A stretch of DNA of 64,000 bases from Bacteroidota bacterium (GTDB lineage Bacteria > Bacteroidota > Bacteroidia > Chitinophagales > LD1). Shown here in pieces: positions 49,096-58,163 of the stretch. The notes below the pieces were generated by a model. It had not been told where the DNA came from and searched no databases. It saw only the letters and a list, made by a program, of their open reading frames with translations. Each line of letters begins with the position of its first letter. Position 1 is the first letter of the stretch. The stretch lies in the NCBI GenBank assembly GCA_947479455.1, contig CANJZE010000009.1:62001-126000 (forward strand). The letters are read 5' to 3'. The translations under genes were made by a program, and so were the position numbers.

Positions 49096-52000
49096 ATGAA
49101 TAATCTATACACTCGCAAAATTGCCCATATCCTTACCTTCGCTTTTTTAGCGCTAAGTTTAGTTTCAAACGCCCAGCTTGGCAAAATTGACACTGCTTAT
49201 TACCGTGGTAAAGGAATTGATTACAAGTGCACAGGTGGGCTTGTACTATCCGACAACTCGCTGATAGTAACCGGCCGTTTTGCTTATGCCAACGAAAGCC
49301 AAAATCAGTGCATTGTAAAATTGATGCCCGATGGCAGCACCGATAACTCATTTTCTATTGGCAGCGGAGCTGATGAGCATGTGAATGTAGTGGTTCGTCA
49401 ACCCGATGGGAAATTGATTATTGGAGGAGACTTTATTCAATTCAACGGGCAAACTAAAAACCGTTTAGCGCGTTTGAATGCTGATGGAAGCACCGATGCC
49501 ACCTTTAACACAGGAACAGGTTTCAATGGTTCGGTGTATGCCATTTGCCTGCAACCCGATGGAAAAATTTTAATGGGCGGAACCTTCTTTACGTATAACG
49601 GAGATACGCTGGCTTATATCGTTCGTTTAAATTCAAACGGAACCCGAGATACTACTTTCAATATTGGAACAGGATTTACCTATACCGTTTACAGTATAGA
49701 AAGACAAACAGATGGAAAATATATTGTAGGTGGTGACTTTACTTCCTACAATGGAAATACAGTTGCACGAATAGCTCGTCTTGATGCTACAGGCGCGCTC
49801 GATAACACATTTAATTCAGGAGGTGCAGGTGCTGATGGTATCGTGACCGTGGCCACAATTTTGCCAAGCGGAAAAATTATTGCCGCAGGGTATTTTGCAA
49901 ATTATAATGGCGTATCGAGCCCTAGAATGGTTAGATTAAATTCTGATGGCTCTGCGGATGGCACATTTAACATAGGCACAGGTTTTAATCAAAATGTGAA
50001 TGAAGTATGTGTACAAACCGATGGCAAAATTATGGCCACCGGAAATTTTACCACTTACAAAGGGGCTTCTATTACGCGCATCATTCGAATTGATACAGCC
50101 GGAAACCGAGATATGAGTTTCAATCCCGGTACGGGACCAAACTCTAGTTGTAATACCGTTTTTATGAACCCCGATGGAAAAGTTTATGTAGGTGGTTTCT
50201 TTACTCAAATTGATTCGTTCGCACGCTTACATTTTGCCCGTCTGTTAGCTACCGGCTTTGTTGACCAAAGTTTCTTTTACGATTCAAAAGTTAACAATCC
50301 AATTCTGGCTATTGCCTTTCAAAAAAATGGCAAGGCAATTATTGGTGGACAGTTCACTAAATACAATTCCATTTCAGCCAATAGAATTGCCCGATTAACT
50401 AATGACGGAAGTTTAGATCCTACCTTTACTATAGGTACAGGGGCAAACAATACCATTCGAACTATTGCTGTATTGCCGAACGATAAAATTTTAATTGGTG
50501 GCGATTTTACAACCTACAACGGGGTTGCCCGAAATAGAATTGCGCAGTTAAATGCCGATGGCACATTGGATAATAGTTTTACAGTAGGTACAGGCGCCCA
50601 AAGCACGGTCTACTCCATTGTTGCATTAAGCAGCGGTAAAATTATTGTTGGTGGAAAATTCATTAGCTATAACGGCACAGCATGCAATCGCATAGTCCAA
50701 TTAAACAGCAATGGAACCTACGACAACAGTTTGGTGATAGGAACTGGATTCAACAACATTGTTTACAAATTATTGATACAGCCCGATGGGAAAATTTTAG
50801 CAGGAGGTTCGTTTACAACATACAACGGCACCGCCCAAAACCGAATTGTCAGACTTACTACCGCAGGAGCACTAGATGCCGGTTTTACGATAGGCTCAGG
50901 TGCATCGGGAACTGTTTTAGCTATGACCCTTCAACCCGATGGGAAAATTGTTATTGGTGGTGCGTTTACAAAATACAATGCCATTACTCACAATCGCATA
51001 GCCCGATTAAATACAGACGGAACTATTGACGGAACTTATAACGCCTCTATTGGTTCGCAGGTAAATGATCTTGTGTTTATGAACAACACGGCATTTTTTA
51101 CAGGTGGCGTGTTAGTTGGTGGTGTGTTTACTTTGGTAAATACGGTAGCTTGCAGCAGAGTCATTTTTCTAGACAACAACGGTGCCATTGATAATGTAAA
51201 CTATTACACCGGAAGTGGACTGGATAACACACTATTCGCTATGGCCATTAACCCCGTGCTCCGTAAAATATTTATTGGTGGAGATTTTAAGGGTGCACAG
51301 TCGCGTATTGCGAATCGTTTGGCAGGCTTCAGAAATACTTACATTGACTTTGAAAGTGTATCACCCATTCTTTGCCCCGGAGCTGTTTCTCAAGTTTATT
51401 TCAGCAAAGCCGAAACATTTTATGGTAACAATAATTTTATAGTTCAACTCTCCGATTCTACAGGCGATTTTACAAATGCAAGTGACATAGGCACACAATC
51501 ATCGGTTGATATTGGTCACGATTCGATTACCATTAATATTCCGATCAACACACCTGCGGGTAGCAATTATCTAGTGCGCATTATTTCTACAAATCCTAAC
51601 GACACCAGCAGTATTTCATCGGCTATACTTATTACTGCCCCTACCGCACAAACAGTTAGCGCCAGCGGGCCCACCACTTTTTGCAGTGGCGGTAGTGTAA
51701 TTTTAAGTGTGCCTGCCGGTGGAAACTATACCTGGAGTAATGGCGAGGTTAGTTCGGCTATAACAGTAACTCAATCGGGAAGTTATGCTGTAACGGCAGA
51801 CTATTCGGGTTGTGCAGCAGCATCAAACCCTACAGCGGTAACTGTAGAAGCATCACCGGACTCTTCTGTTGCTATCTCGAATATTGGTTTGTGTGGGGGC
51901 GGCAATGCTATTCTTACAGCAGCAGCGGGGTTAACCTATAACTGGAGTAATTCTGAAACAACACAGGTTATTAATATAACCCAATCTGGTTCTTATACGG

Positions 52001-52758
52001 TTTCTGTAGCTGCCGGAAACGGTTGTGGTGCTGATTCCACTTTCTATTTTGACTTTACTGCTTACTTCGATAGTAATTTAATTACAGTTGCCGGGCCTAC
52101 TACTTTTTGTGCGGGAGGAAGTGTTATACTTTCTTCGTTGCCTGGGTTTAGTTATTCATGGAGCAATGGCGCTTCAACGCAAAGCACAACTATCTCTGCC
52201 AGCGGAGATTATGTAGTAACTGTTTCTGATGGAGGATGTGCAGATACGTCTTCGGCCATACAAGTAACCGCCTATCCGTTGCCTACTATTTCTTTCAGTT
52301 TGCCGAGCGATACAATTTGCAGCAATGGAGGTACCATTAATTTAACTGCAACACCAAGTGGTGGAGCCTTCACCGGCAATGGAGTAACAGGAACAAGTTT
52401 TGACCCGTTGACTTTTAGCGGAACCAACGTGGTTATTCTGTATGATTATACCGATGGAAATTCGTGTTCAAATTCGAAGAGCGATACCGTTTTTGTGGAT
52501 GTGTGCACAGGCGTAAACGAAATTGCCGATAACACAATTAGCATTTTTCCTAATCCGGCAACAAATGCGTTGTTCATTAGCAGCTCTTCAAATGACTTAA
52601 AGAATTTAGAAATTCTGAATCTTGTTGGGCAAACTGTGTTGAGATTAAATAATGAAAACAGACAAAGCCATATTTCTTTAGATATTTCATTCCTAGCCAC
52701 AGGAACTTATTTTGTAAAAACCGGGAATAAAAAATTCAGATTTGTGAAGGCGGAGTAA
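49096..52758 (+). CDS. delta-60 repeat surface protein, T9SS type A
   Basis: 1220 residues. Signal peptide through NLYTRKIAHILTFAFLALSLVSNAQ. About 13 delta-60 repeats (roughly 45-730) with the unit Q-P-D-G-K-I-x-x-G-G-x-F-T-x-Y-N-G ... R-I-A-R-L-N-x-D-G-x-x-D-x-x-F-x-x-G-T-G, predicted to form a large propeller or solenoid. Next come Ig-like regions with TFCSGGSVILSV / TFCAGGSVILSS repeats (about 850-1050). The C-terminal 80 residues are a type A sorting domain (SIFPNPATNALFISSS, LEILNLVGQTVLRL, LATGTYFVK). Exported by T9SS; ligand unknown. Single gene with a strong terminator. Confidence 0.93.
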   Translation: MNNLYTRKIAHILTFAFLALSLVSNAQLGKIDTAYYRGKGIDYKCTGGLVLSDNSLIVTGRFAYANESQNQCIVKLMPDGSTDNSFSIGSGADEHVNVVVRQPDGKLIIGGDFIQFNGQTKNRLARLNADGSTDATFNTGTGFNGSVYAICLQPDGKILMGGTFFTYNGDTLAYIVRLNSNGTRDTTFNIGTGFTYTVYSIERQTDGKYIVGGDFTSYNGNTVARIARLDATGALDNTFNSGGAGADGIVTVATILPSGKIIAAGYFANYNGVSSPRMVRLNSDGSADGTFNIGTGFNQNVNEVCVQTDGKIMATGNFTTYKGASITRIIRIDTAGNRDMSFNPGTGPNSSCNTVFMNPDGKVYVGGFFTQIDSFARLHFARLLATGFVDQSFFYDSKVNNPILAIAFQKNGKAIIGGQFTKYNSISANRIARLTNDGSLDPTFTIGTGANNTIRTIAVLPNDKILIGGDFTTYNGVARNRIAQLNADGTLDNSFTVGTGAQSTVYSIVALSSGKIIVGGKFISYNGTACNRIVQLNSNGTYDNSLVIGTGFNNIVYKLLIQPDGKILAGGSFTTYNGTAQNRIVRLTTAGALDAGFTIGSGASGTVLAMTLQPDGKIVIGGAFTKYNAITHNRIARLNTDGTIDGTYNASIGSQVNDLVFMNNTAFFTGGVLVGGVFTLVNTVACSRVIFLDNNGAIDNVNYYTGSGLDNTLFAMAINPVLRKIFIGGDFKGAQSRIANRLAGFRNTYIDFESVSPILCPGAVSQVYFSKAETFYGNNNFIVQLSDSTGDFTNASDIGTQSSVDIGHDSITINIPINTPAGSNYLVRIISTNPNDTSSISSAILITAPTAQTVSASGPTTFCSGGSVILSVPAGGNYTWSNGEVSSAITVTQSGSYAVTADYSGCAAASNPTAVTVEASPDSSVAISNIGLCGGGNAILTAAAGLTYNWSNSETTQVINITQSGSYTVSVAAGNGCGADSTFYFDFTAYFDSNLITVAGPTTFCAGGSVILSSLPGFSYSWSNGASTQSTTISASGDYVVTVSDGGCADTSSAIQVTAYPLPTISFSLPSDTICSNGGTINLTATPSGGAFTGNGVTGTSFDPLTFSGTNVVILYDYTDGNSCSNSKSDTVFVDVCTGVNEIADNTISIFPNPATNALFISSSSNDLKNLEILNLVGQTVLRLNNENRQSHISLDISFLATGTYFVKTGNKKFRFVKAE

Positions 52759-52774
52759 AATATATACCGAAAAT

Positions 52775-52808
52775 AAAAGCCTGCCTTAGAAATGTAGCAG
52801 GCTTTTTT
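52775..52808 (+). terminator. terminator of the delta-60 gene
   Basis: AAAAGCCTGC and GCAGGCTTTT flank a 12-base loop and are followed by further T residues, 17 bases after the stop codon. Confidence 0.9.
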
Positions 52809-52933
52809 ATTTTTTACTACCGAAGAAGCAAGGCTCACTGCATTTTTATTTTGTGGTATTGTTCAAACCACAACCTTGATTGTACGTTTAGCTTAACTGG
52901 TTTAAAGAAGAAGTTAAAAAGCAGATGCCTTTA

Positions 52934-53539
52934 CTACAACAAAGTCCCTTTATCATCAAACGCGATTAGGGAAACAACAGAAGGATTGAGAAAATATTTC
53001 TCTCGCGTAATTTCCCAATTCAACATTTCGTTTTCTTGACTTCGATCTTTTTGAACGTGCGTCAATGCGTTATTACACAAACCAAATCCGGTTCGTGCTG
53101 CCACCCTTATACTGGCTAAATTGTTTTTGTGGCAACAAATGACCATTCGCTCAAGGCCTTCAATTTCAAACCCAACTTTGGTTAAGGCAAAAACAATTTC
53201 GGTGGCTATTCCTTCCTTGATGTAATTCACGTTTACCCAATAACCAATCTCCCGCGCAGTTGGTTCCACCCGTGTATGCAATCCTGTTGAAGCTATCAAT
53301 TGAGTTTCATTTTTATTGAAAACACCCAACACATAATCTTCTCCCTGCTCAAATTGTGTTTGAAATTTTTGTATGCGAACAATTTTTTCGTCCAGTGTTT
53401 GAGGTTCATCTTTTGCCCAAGGCATCCAGGGCTTTAAATGGTCTAAACTTTCGTCAATAGATTTTTTGAGTAGCAATGCATCTGCTTCTTTATAACAACG
53501 AATAACCAAGCGGTCTGTTTCTATTCGGTAAGTTTTCAT
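52934..53539 (-). CDS. GNAT family acetyltransferase (RimJ/RimL-like)
   Basis: 201 residues from MKTYRIETDRLVIRCYKEADALLLKKSIDESLDHLKPWMPWA, the usual RimJ-like start. Upstream in-frame codons run into the aldehyde dehydrogenase gene and are not used. Core: YVLGVFNKNETQLIASTGLHTRVEPTAREIGYWVNVNYIKEGIATEIVFALTKVGFEIEGLERMVICCHKNNLASIRVAARTGFGL, with acetyl-CoA loop and N-x-A-S-x-R-V-A motif. Likely acetylates an N-terminal amine or small molecule. Lies 25 bases after the aldehyde dehydrogenase gene on the same strand. Confidence 0.9.
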   Translation of the reverse strand: MKTYRIETDRLVIRCYKEADALLLKKSIDESLDHLKPWMPWAKDEPQTLDEKIVRIQKFQTQFEQGEDYVLGVFNKNETQLIASTGLHTRVEPTAREIGYWVNVNYIKEGIATEIVFALTKVGFEIEGLERMVICCHKNNLASIRVAARTGFGLCNNALTHVQKDRSQENEMLNWEITREKYFLNPSVVSLIAFDDKGTLL

Positions 53540-53564
53540 TCGGGCATTAGTGGCATTCCAACTA

Positions 53565-54926
53565 TTACTTTCGTAAATGCAAACCCTTGGGTTGCGTAAA
53601 CGCTCGCAAGCCCGCATGCGATAATGTTGCTCCAAAACCCGAATGCTTTCTTCCACTCCAGGGTAAGGCTGCACTCACGCGGTCGCAACAGTTCCAATAG
53701 CCCGTTCCGCTGTTCATAGCGGAAAGAATTTTTTCTGCACGCGGTTGTGATGATGAATAGACGGAAGAAGTTAAACCATACTCTGTATCGTTCATTAATT
53801 GAATTGCCTCTTCATCGCTATTCACTTTTTGAATACCTATGATGGGTCCGAAACTTTCATCGCGCATTACGCTCATATTGTGATTCACATCAACGAGCAC
53901 AGTCGGTTCGAAGAAGTAACCTTTCCCTTCTACTCTTTTTCCTCCGCTTAAAACTTTCGCGCCTTTCGAAACTGCATCCTTCACTTGTCCCTCAACAAAT
54001 TCTAATTGTGGTTTGCGTGTAATTGCGCCTATGTAAACATCCTCATTCGGATTACCGAGTTTCCAGCTCTTCACTTCTTTCAAAAACTCATCTACATAAG
54101 CATCGTAAACTTTTTCGTGTACGTAAATGCGTTCAACGCTACAACAACTTTGTCCGTTGTTGTAAAAAGCCCCATCCGCAGTTCCTGCGGCTATTGATTT
54201 AATATCGGCAACATCATCGGCAACATATAACGGGTCTTTGCCGCCAAGTTCCAATTGACAAGGAACCATTTTGTGCGCCACTTTTTCATAAATGTATTGA
54301 CCCGTTTTGTAAGAGCCGGTGAAATAGTATCCATCGAAACTCATTTCAAGCAATGTTTTCCCAACTTCTCCTGCGCCAATGGCAATTTGAAAAACATCGT
54401 CAGGCACGCCCGCTTGTTTCAAAAACTTTTCAATTTCTAAACCTGTGAGCGAAGAAAATTCAGAAGGCTTATATATAACCGCATTGCCAGCCAACAAAGC
54501 CGGAACAAAAACATTTGTTCCAACCAAGTAAGGATAATTCCATGCGCTGATATTGCAGATAACCCCAAGTGCTTCGTAGCGAATTACTTCTTTCATATTC
54601 GCATCTTCGTTCATCACTTCATCGCTCAGAAATTTTTCTGCGTTATCCGTCAGCCATTTTATTCTGGTGCATGCTCCGTTTACTTCATTGCGACTTTGTT
54701 GCAATGGCTTACCAACTTCACTGGTAAGTACGCGAGCTAATTCTTCAATATTTTCTTTCAACAACACCGAAAATTTTTGGAGCACTGCAATTCTATCTTT
54801 CAATGAAACAGCATTCCATTTTTTCTGACCTTGTGTAAGCGTTTCGAATTTTTGTTGAAGAGAATTGGTGTTGTCTTCTTTTAGGTCTGCAATAATTTCT
54901 TCGGTAGCAGGATTTGCAATTTTCAT
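53565..54926 (-). CDS. aldehyde dehydrogenase family protein
   Basis: 453 residues, full ALDH fold. Oxyanion Asn N130 (CNISAWNYPY), cofactor K153 (YKPSEFSSLTG), general base E226 (CQLELGGKDP) and catalytic nucleophile C261 (NNGQSCCSVERI). Oxidises an aldehyde to the acid with NAD(P). Genes for a gamma-glutamyl-GABA-hydrolase-like enzyme and an iron alcohol dehydrogenase lie upstream on the same strand, so GABA/putrescine-like or other amino-aldehyde catabolism is a reasonable guess. A GxxExxY cassette interrupts the cluster just before this gene. Confidence 0.9.
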   Translation of the reverse strand: MKIANPATEEIIADLKEDNTNSLQQKFETLTQGQKKWNAVSLKDRIAVLQKFSVLLKENIEELARVLTSEVGKPLQQSRNEVNGACTRIKWLTDNAEKFLSDEVMNEDANMKEVIRYEALGVICNISAWNYPYLVGTNVFVPALLAGNAVIYKPSEFSSLTGLEIEKFLKQAGVPDDVFQIAIGAGEVGKTLLEMSFDGYYFTGSYKTGQYIYEKVAHKMVPCQLELGGKDPLYVADDVADIKSIAAGTADGAFYNNGQSCCSVERIYVHEKVYDAYVDEFLKEVKSWKLGNPNEDVYIGAITRKPQLEFVEGQVKDAVSKGAKVLSGGKRVEGKGYFFEPTVLVDVNHNMSVMRDESFGPIIGIQKVNSDEEAIQLMNDTEYGLTSSVYSSSQPRAEKILSAMNSGTGYWNCCDRVSAALPWSGRKHSGFGATLSHAGLRAFTQPKGLHLRK

Positions 54927-54936
54927 AGATAAAAAT

Positions 54937-54965
54937 TAACCACTGAGGACATTAAGGTCACTAAG
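54937..54965. repeat. left inverted repeat of the GxxExxY cassette
   Basis: 29 bases starting TAACCACTGAGGACATTAAG and ending in CACTAAG; 24 of 29 match the reverse complement of 55444-55472. It lies ten bases before the aldehyde dehydrogenase start codon. Confidence 0.75.
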
Positions 54966-54979
54966 TGTTGTTTTCAAAT

Positions 54980-55390
54980 TTATTCTTTAGGTAAGTCAGC
55001 AAACTTTTCGGTTACAAAATGCTTAGTAGTGTCAATAATTTTTGTCGAATTAAAATTAATGAGAACGCCTTTGTAGTTGTCGGTTAATTTTAGATAAGTA
55101 ATTATTTGTGCTTCGTGAATTGGCAACAAAGACTCCACAGCTTTCAATTCAACAACAACTTCATCTTCGACTAAAATGTCAATTACCAAATGTCCGCCCA
55201 AATCAATTCCTTTGTATAAAACAGGTATTCGAACTTGCGATGCCGCTTGCAATCCTACTTTTTTCAATTCATAAAGCAAACACAATTCATAAACAGATTC
55301 GAGCAATCCTGGACCTTGATGTTTATTTACCTCAATAGCACAACCAACAACCTTGTAAGCAATATTATTAAGGTATTTCTGAGTAATCAT
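54980..55390 (-). CDS. GxxExxY family protein (PD-(D/E)XK nuclease-like)
   Basis: 136 residues. Name-giving motif in GPGLLESVYELCLLYELKKVG (about 27-47), then IPVLYKGIDLGGHLVIDILVEDEVVVELKAVESL with D ... E-x-K catalytic-type residues, and AQIITYLKLTDNYKGVLINFNS. The fold is related to PD-(D/E)XK nucleases; function is unknown. Such genes are scattered through Bacteroidota genomes in many copies. Here it sits between inverted repeats and splits a catabolic gene cluster, consistent with a small mobile cassette. Confidence 0.88.
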   Translation of the reverse strand: MITQKYLNNIAYKVVGCAIEVNKHQGPGLLESVYELCLLYELKKVGLQAASQVRIPVLYKGIDLGGHLVIDILVEDEVVVELKAVESLLPIHEAQIITYLKLTDNYKGVLINFNSTKIIDTTKHFVTEKFADLPKE

Positions 55391-55443
55391 GATTTTAAAA
55401 GTATTGCCACTAAGGGTACAAAGTTCATTTAGAAATTCAAAAC

Positions 55444-55472
55444 CTTAATGACCTAAGTGTTCTTAGTGGTTA
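55444..55472. repeat. right inverted repeat of the GxxExxY cassette
   Basis: Inverse of 54937-54965 with five mismatches. It overlaps the last codons and stop of the amidotransferase gene (NH and TAA are encoded by TTAGTGGTTA read backward). A further related copy in the other orientation (CCACTAAGGGTACAAAG) starts at 55407. Confidence 0.75.
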
Positions 55473-56161
55473 GCTACTGCCTTTAAAAAACTTTCTCTAA
55501 TATTTTTCGAACAAACTTCATCTGCTTTCATTCTTTCAGGATGCCATTGCACTGCCAACATCCACGCCTCGCCTTCTTTTTCTTTCCATTCTACTGCTTC
55601 AATTACTCCATCTTCTGAAACTGCTGTAGCCACTAATTCATCACTCAATTTTCCAATTGCCTGATGATGTGCACCATTTATATTTGCAGAATTGCTTCCT
55701 GCAATTTCTTTCATCAACGAATTTTCGGAAATAGAAATAGTGTGTTCATCATCAACATCATTCATTCTGCGGTGGTTTTTCTTTCCTGCTTCTTCCAAAT
55801 CCTGAATTAAATCTCCACCCAGCGCAACATTCACTAATTGCAAACCGCGACAAATTGCGAGAACCGGAAGATTGAAATTCAATGCAGTTTCAAAAACGTG
55901 CATTTCAAATTCATCGCGGTCTTCATTGAACTTTCCATCGCCATTCGGAAATTCAGTTCTTTCATTTTCATAAAAACGCGGATGAATATCTACGCCACCG
56001 GTCAATACAATTCCATCGCAATCCTCAACTAAATCCCACACCTCATCTAAATTGTGTTTCTCCCAATGCAGTTCTACAATTTCAATATTGTCGTCATTGC
56101 CTTTTACCCACTTTGGATAATTTTCGTAACGTGTTTCGGAGAAGGTGAGTCCAATTTTCAT
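55463..56161 (-). CDS. gamma-glutamyl-GABA hydrolase-like class I amidotransferase
   Basis: 232 residues from MKIGLTFSETRYENYPKW; upstream ATG at 56212 lies in repetitive DNA and is unlikely. Peptidase C26 family: nucleophile C104 in VLAICRGLQLVNVALGGDLIQD, H207 and E209 in LAVQWHPER. The oxyanion region VLTGGVDIHPRFY is PuuD-like. Predicted to cleave gamma-glutamyl-GABA or a similar amide. Its last residues are encoded by the inverted repeat bounding the GxxExxY cassette, so its C-terminus may have been altered by that insertion; the catalytic core is complete. Confidence 0.88.
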   Translation of the reverse strand: MKIGLTFSETRYENYPKWVKGNDDNIEIVELHWEKHNLDEVWDLVEDCDGIVLTGGVDIHPRFYENERTEFPNGDGKFNEDRDEFEMHVFETALNFNLPVLAICRGLQLVNVALGGDLIQDLEEAGKKNHRRMNDVDDEHTISISENSLMKEIAGSNSANINGAHHQAIGKLSDELVATAVSEDGVIEAVEWKEKEGEAWMLAVQWHPERMKADEVCSKNIRESFLKAVANH

Positions 56162-56194
56162 AACAAGTATTGAGTAGTTAGTATTGAGTATTAA

Positions 56195-56207
56195 GACAAA
56201 TGCAAAA
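56195..56207 (-). promoter_or_regulatory. shared upstream motif, amidotransferase copy
   Basis: GACAAATGCAAAA (plus strand), read toward the gene as TTTTGCATTTGTC, ends 33 bases before the ATG at 56161. The identical 13-mer lies upstream of the alcohol dehydrogenase (57481-57493). It contains TGCATTTG, a near -7 box. Co-regulation is possible. Confidence 0.4.
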
Positions 56208-56288
56208 TACAAATTCGCTTCGCGATGATTACACAGATAACAGCCATTGATTGCATCGATAATACAAATTGCAAAAGTGAGTTTGTAT

Positions 56289-56320
56289 TAAAGTCCCCTT
56301 TAGGGGATTTAGGGGTTTTA
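56289..56320 (-). repeat. stop-anchored CCCC/GGGG palindromic repeat, copy B
   Basis: On the minus strand the segment begins with the alcohol dehydrogenase stop TAA, then AACCCCTAAATCCCCTAAAG and GGGACTTTA. CCCC and GGGG pair around TAAA. Same layout as copy A at 24531-24560, which likewise begins exactly at a TAA stop. Confidence 0.65.
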
Positions 56321-57457
56321 TAACGCTTCTCCATACAGTTGTCTGAAATCATTTCTGCTCACCTGCTTCGGATTATTCGGATGTGCAAAATCGGCAAATG
56401 CTAAATCGGCCAGTGTTTCCAAATGTTCTTCCTTCACACCAATGTCGCGCAGCTTATGCGGAATGTTTATTCGTGTATTCAAATCGAAAAGATAATTCAC
56501 TACACCGTTTCCTGTTTCATCTTTCAAGTCAAGCGTGCGGGCAATTCGTTTGAATTTATCTTCGAAACCTGCTATGTTGAATTTCATTCCGTAAGGAATG
56601 TTTACCGCATTCGCAAGACCGTGATGCGTATCTAATAAACTCGAAAGCGGATGCGCCAATGAGTGAACAACGCCTAAACCTTTTTGAAATGCGATTGCAC
56701 CCATCATAGAAGCGAGCAACATATTTGAGCGTGATTCCACATCAGGATTCTTCACCGCTTTTTCAAGTGAGAGAGAAATCAAGCGCATTCCTTCCAGGGC
56801 AATACCATCGCAAATAGGATGATAATTTTTTGCAAGGAAGGCTTCCATGTTATGCGTTAGCGCATCCATGCCGGTAGCTGCTGTAATGAAACCCGGAAGT
56901 TCCATCGTGAGCATAGGGTCTGCGAAAACAATTTTTGCAAGCAACTTTGGTGAGAAGAGAATTTTCTTTTGATGCGTTTCATCATCGGCAATAATGGCAC
57001 TGCGACCAACTTCGCTACCGGTGCCTGCAGTGGTAGGAATGGTTACAAAATGCGGAACATCGTTGGTTACATAAACATCACCACCAATCAAATCATCATA
57101 CTTAAATAAATCTTCGCGGTGATTGATGCGAAGTAAAATCGCTCGTGCTACATCCAATCCTGCACCTCCGCCAATTCCAACAATGCAATCTGCTTGGTGA
57201 TTATCGTAAGCATCGCTGCCCGCATACACATCACTCTTCACGGGGTTCTTGTGAATATTGCTGAAGGTTTCAACCGCAAATCCTTTCGTTTTTAAATCAT
57301 CAACAATACTTTTGAAAAAACCAAGTTGCGCAACGTTCGGGTCGGTAACCAATAGCGGACGGCTGATATTGTTCTTCTTTAAATAATCGGGAAGTTCCTT
57401 TACTACACCAGCTCCGAAACGAATAGTAGTTGGAAAATTGAATTGGCTAATAGACAT
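56318..57457 (-). CDS. iron-containing alcohol dehydrogenase
   Basis: 379 residues. NAD(P) site GGGAGLD (96-102) and TTAGTGSEV (142-150). Metal ligands by family alignment are D198, H202, H265 and H279 (MDALTHNMEAF; VVHSLAHPLSSLLDTHHG), with H269 as the second-shell His. Interconverts an alcohol and aldehyde; with the neighbouring aldehyde dehydrogenase and amidotransferase it could act on 4-hydroxybutyrate or a related compound. First gene of the cluster; 13-base motif GACAAATGCAAAA lies 23 bases upstream. Confidence 0.92.
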   Translation of the reverse strand: MSISQFNFPTTIRFGAGVVKELPDYLKKNNISRPLLVTDPNVAQLGFFKSIVDDLKTKGFAVETFSNIHKNPVKSDVYAGSDAYDNHQADCIVGIGGGAGLDVARAILLRINHREDLFKYDDLIGGDVYVTNDVPHFVTIPTTAGTGSEVGRSAIIADDETHQKKILFSPKLLAKIVFADPMLTMELPGFITAATGMDALTHNMEAFLAKNYHPICDGIALEGMRLISLSLEKAVKNPDVESRSNMLLASMMGAIAFQKGLGVVHSLAHPLSSLLDTHHGLANAVNIPYGMKFNIAGFEDKFKRIARTLDLKDETGNGVVNYLFDLNTRINIPHKLRDIGVKEEHLETLADLAFADFAHPNNPKQVSRNDFRQLYGEAL

Positions 57458-57480
57458 TAGACGTTAGATTTAATATGTTA

Positions 57481-57493
57481 GACAAATGCAAAA
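57481..57493 (-). promoter_or_regulatory. shared upstream motif, alcohol dehydrogenase copy
   Basis: Second copy of GACAAATGCAAAA, 23 bases before the ATG at 57457. See 56195-56207. Confidence 0.4.
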
Positions 57494-57589
57494 ACTGAAG
57501 CGCGAACTTAGCAGAGTGAAAGAGAAAAATAAAACTTTGGAGAAAAACTTTCATCACGGTCTGCACCAAAGGTCTGACCTGATAAAAAC

Positions 57590-58057
57590 TTAGTTGCGAA
57601 GGAAAATAATCTTGGGACCATCAACAGGCGAATTGTCAATGATGAGATAGTTGCCGCAGATTCTTACACCGCCAATAGCGCCATGCACTTCGGGATGAGA
57701 GGAAGTAAAAGTATCAGTAATCGAAATTCCTGATTCATAGCTTTGGTAAAAAGTATAATTAGCATTGGAAGTAAAATTGCCGTTCTCGTAAACCTTCAAA
57801 TTTCCATTTTCGTGAAACTCATAAGCATAATTGAAAGTATCGGTACAGGGGTTTGTTTTTGCTTGTGTCCAACTGCTAATGGTTTGTGTCCAGTTCCATT
57901 TACCTAACAACAATGGCTTCACGTAGTTTGAATCGGTAATGCAATCACCTATTCCTAATTCGGGTTCGGCACAAAGATTTTGAATAGTCTTGGTTTCCTT
58001 TTTACAACAAGAAGAGATGAAGAGGATAGTAAGCAGAAGGGCAACAATGTTTTTCAT
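57590..58057 (-). CDS. lipoprotein of unknown function
   Basis: 155 residues. Lipoprotein signal peptide MKNIVALLLTILFISSCCKK with lipobox ISSC (Cys at about 17). The mature part has a lipocalin-like start (LLGKWNWTQTISSW) and aromatic strands (YAYEFHENGNLKVYENGNF), a pattern common in small Bacteroidota lipoproteins that resemble an eight-stranded barrel. Four further Cys could form disulfides. No family assigned. Divergent from the POT transporter. Confidence 0.8.
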   Translation of the reverse strand: MKNIVALLLTILFISSCCKKETKTIQNLCAEPELGIGDCITDSNYVKPLLLGKWNWTQTISSWTQAKTNPCTDTFNYAYEFHENGNLKVYENGNFTSNANYTFYQSYESGISITDTFTSSHPEVHGAIGGVRICGNYLIIDNSPVDGPKIIFLRN

Positions 58058-58163
58058 GTTTCAATAACGCTTGAAAATACATAATGGTTGCTTGAATAGT
58101 CAATTTAAAAAAACCAGTTTTACAATTCACATATTCATTTAGTTTCACAAAAAATAAAAATTC

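Noticed and set aside
52853-52875. Hairpin TGTGGT ... ACCACA after the delta-60 gene
   Set aside because: No T-run on either strand; the real terminator lies at 52775-52808.
53540-53674. 45-residue N-terminal extension of the GNAT protein
   Set aside because: It overlaps the aldehyde dehydrogenase gene in another frame; the ATG at 53539 matches the family start.
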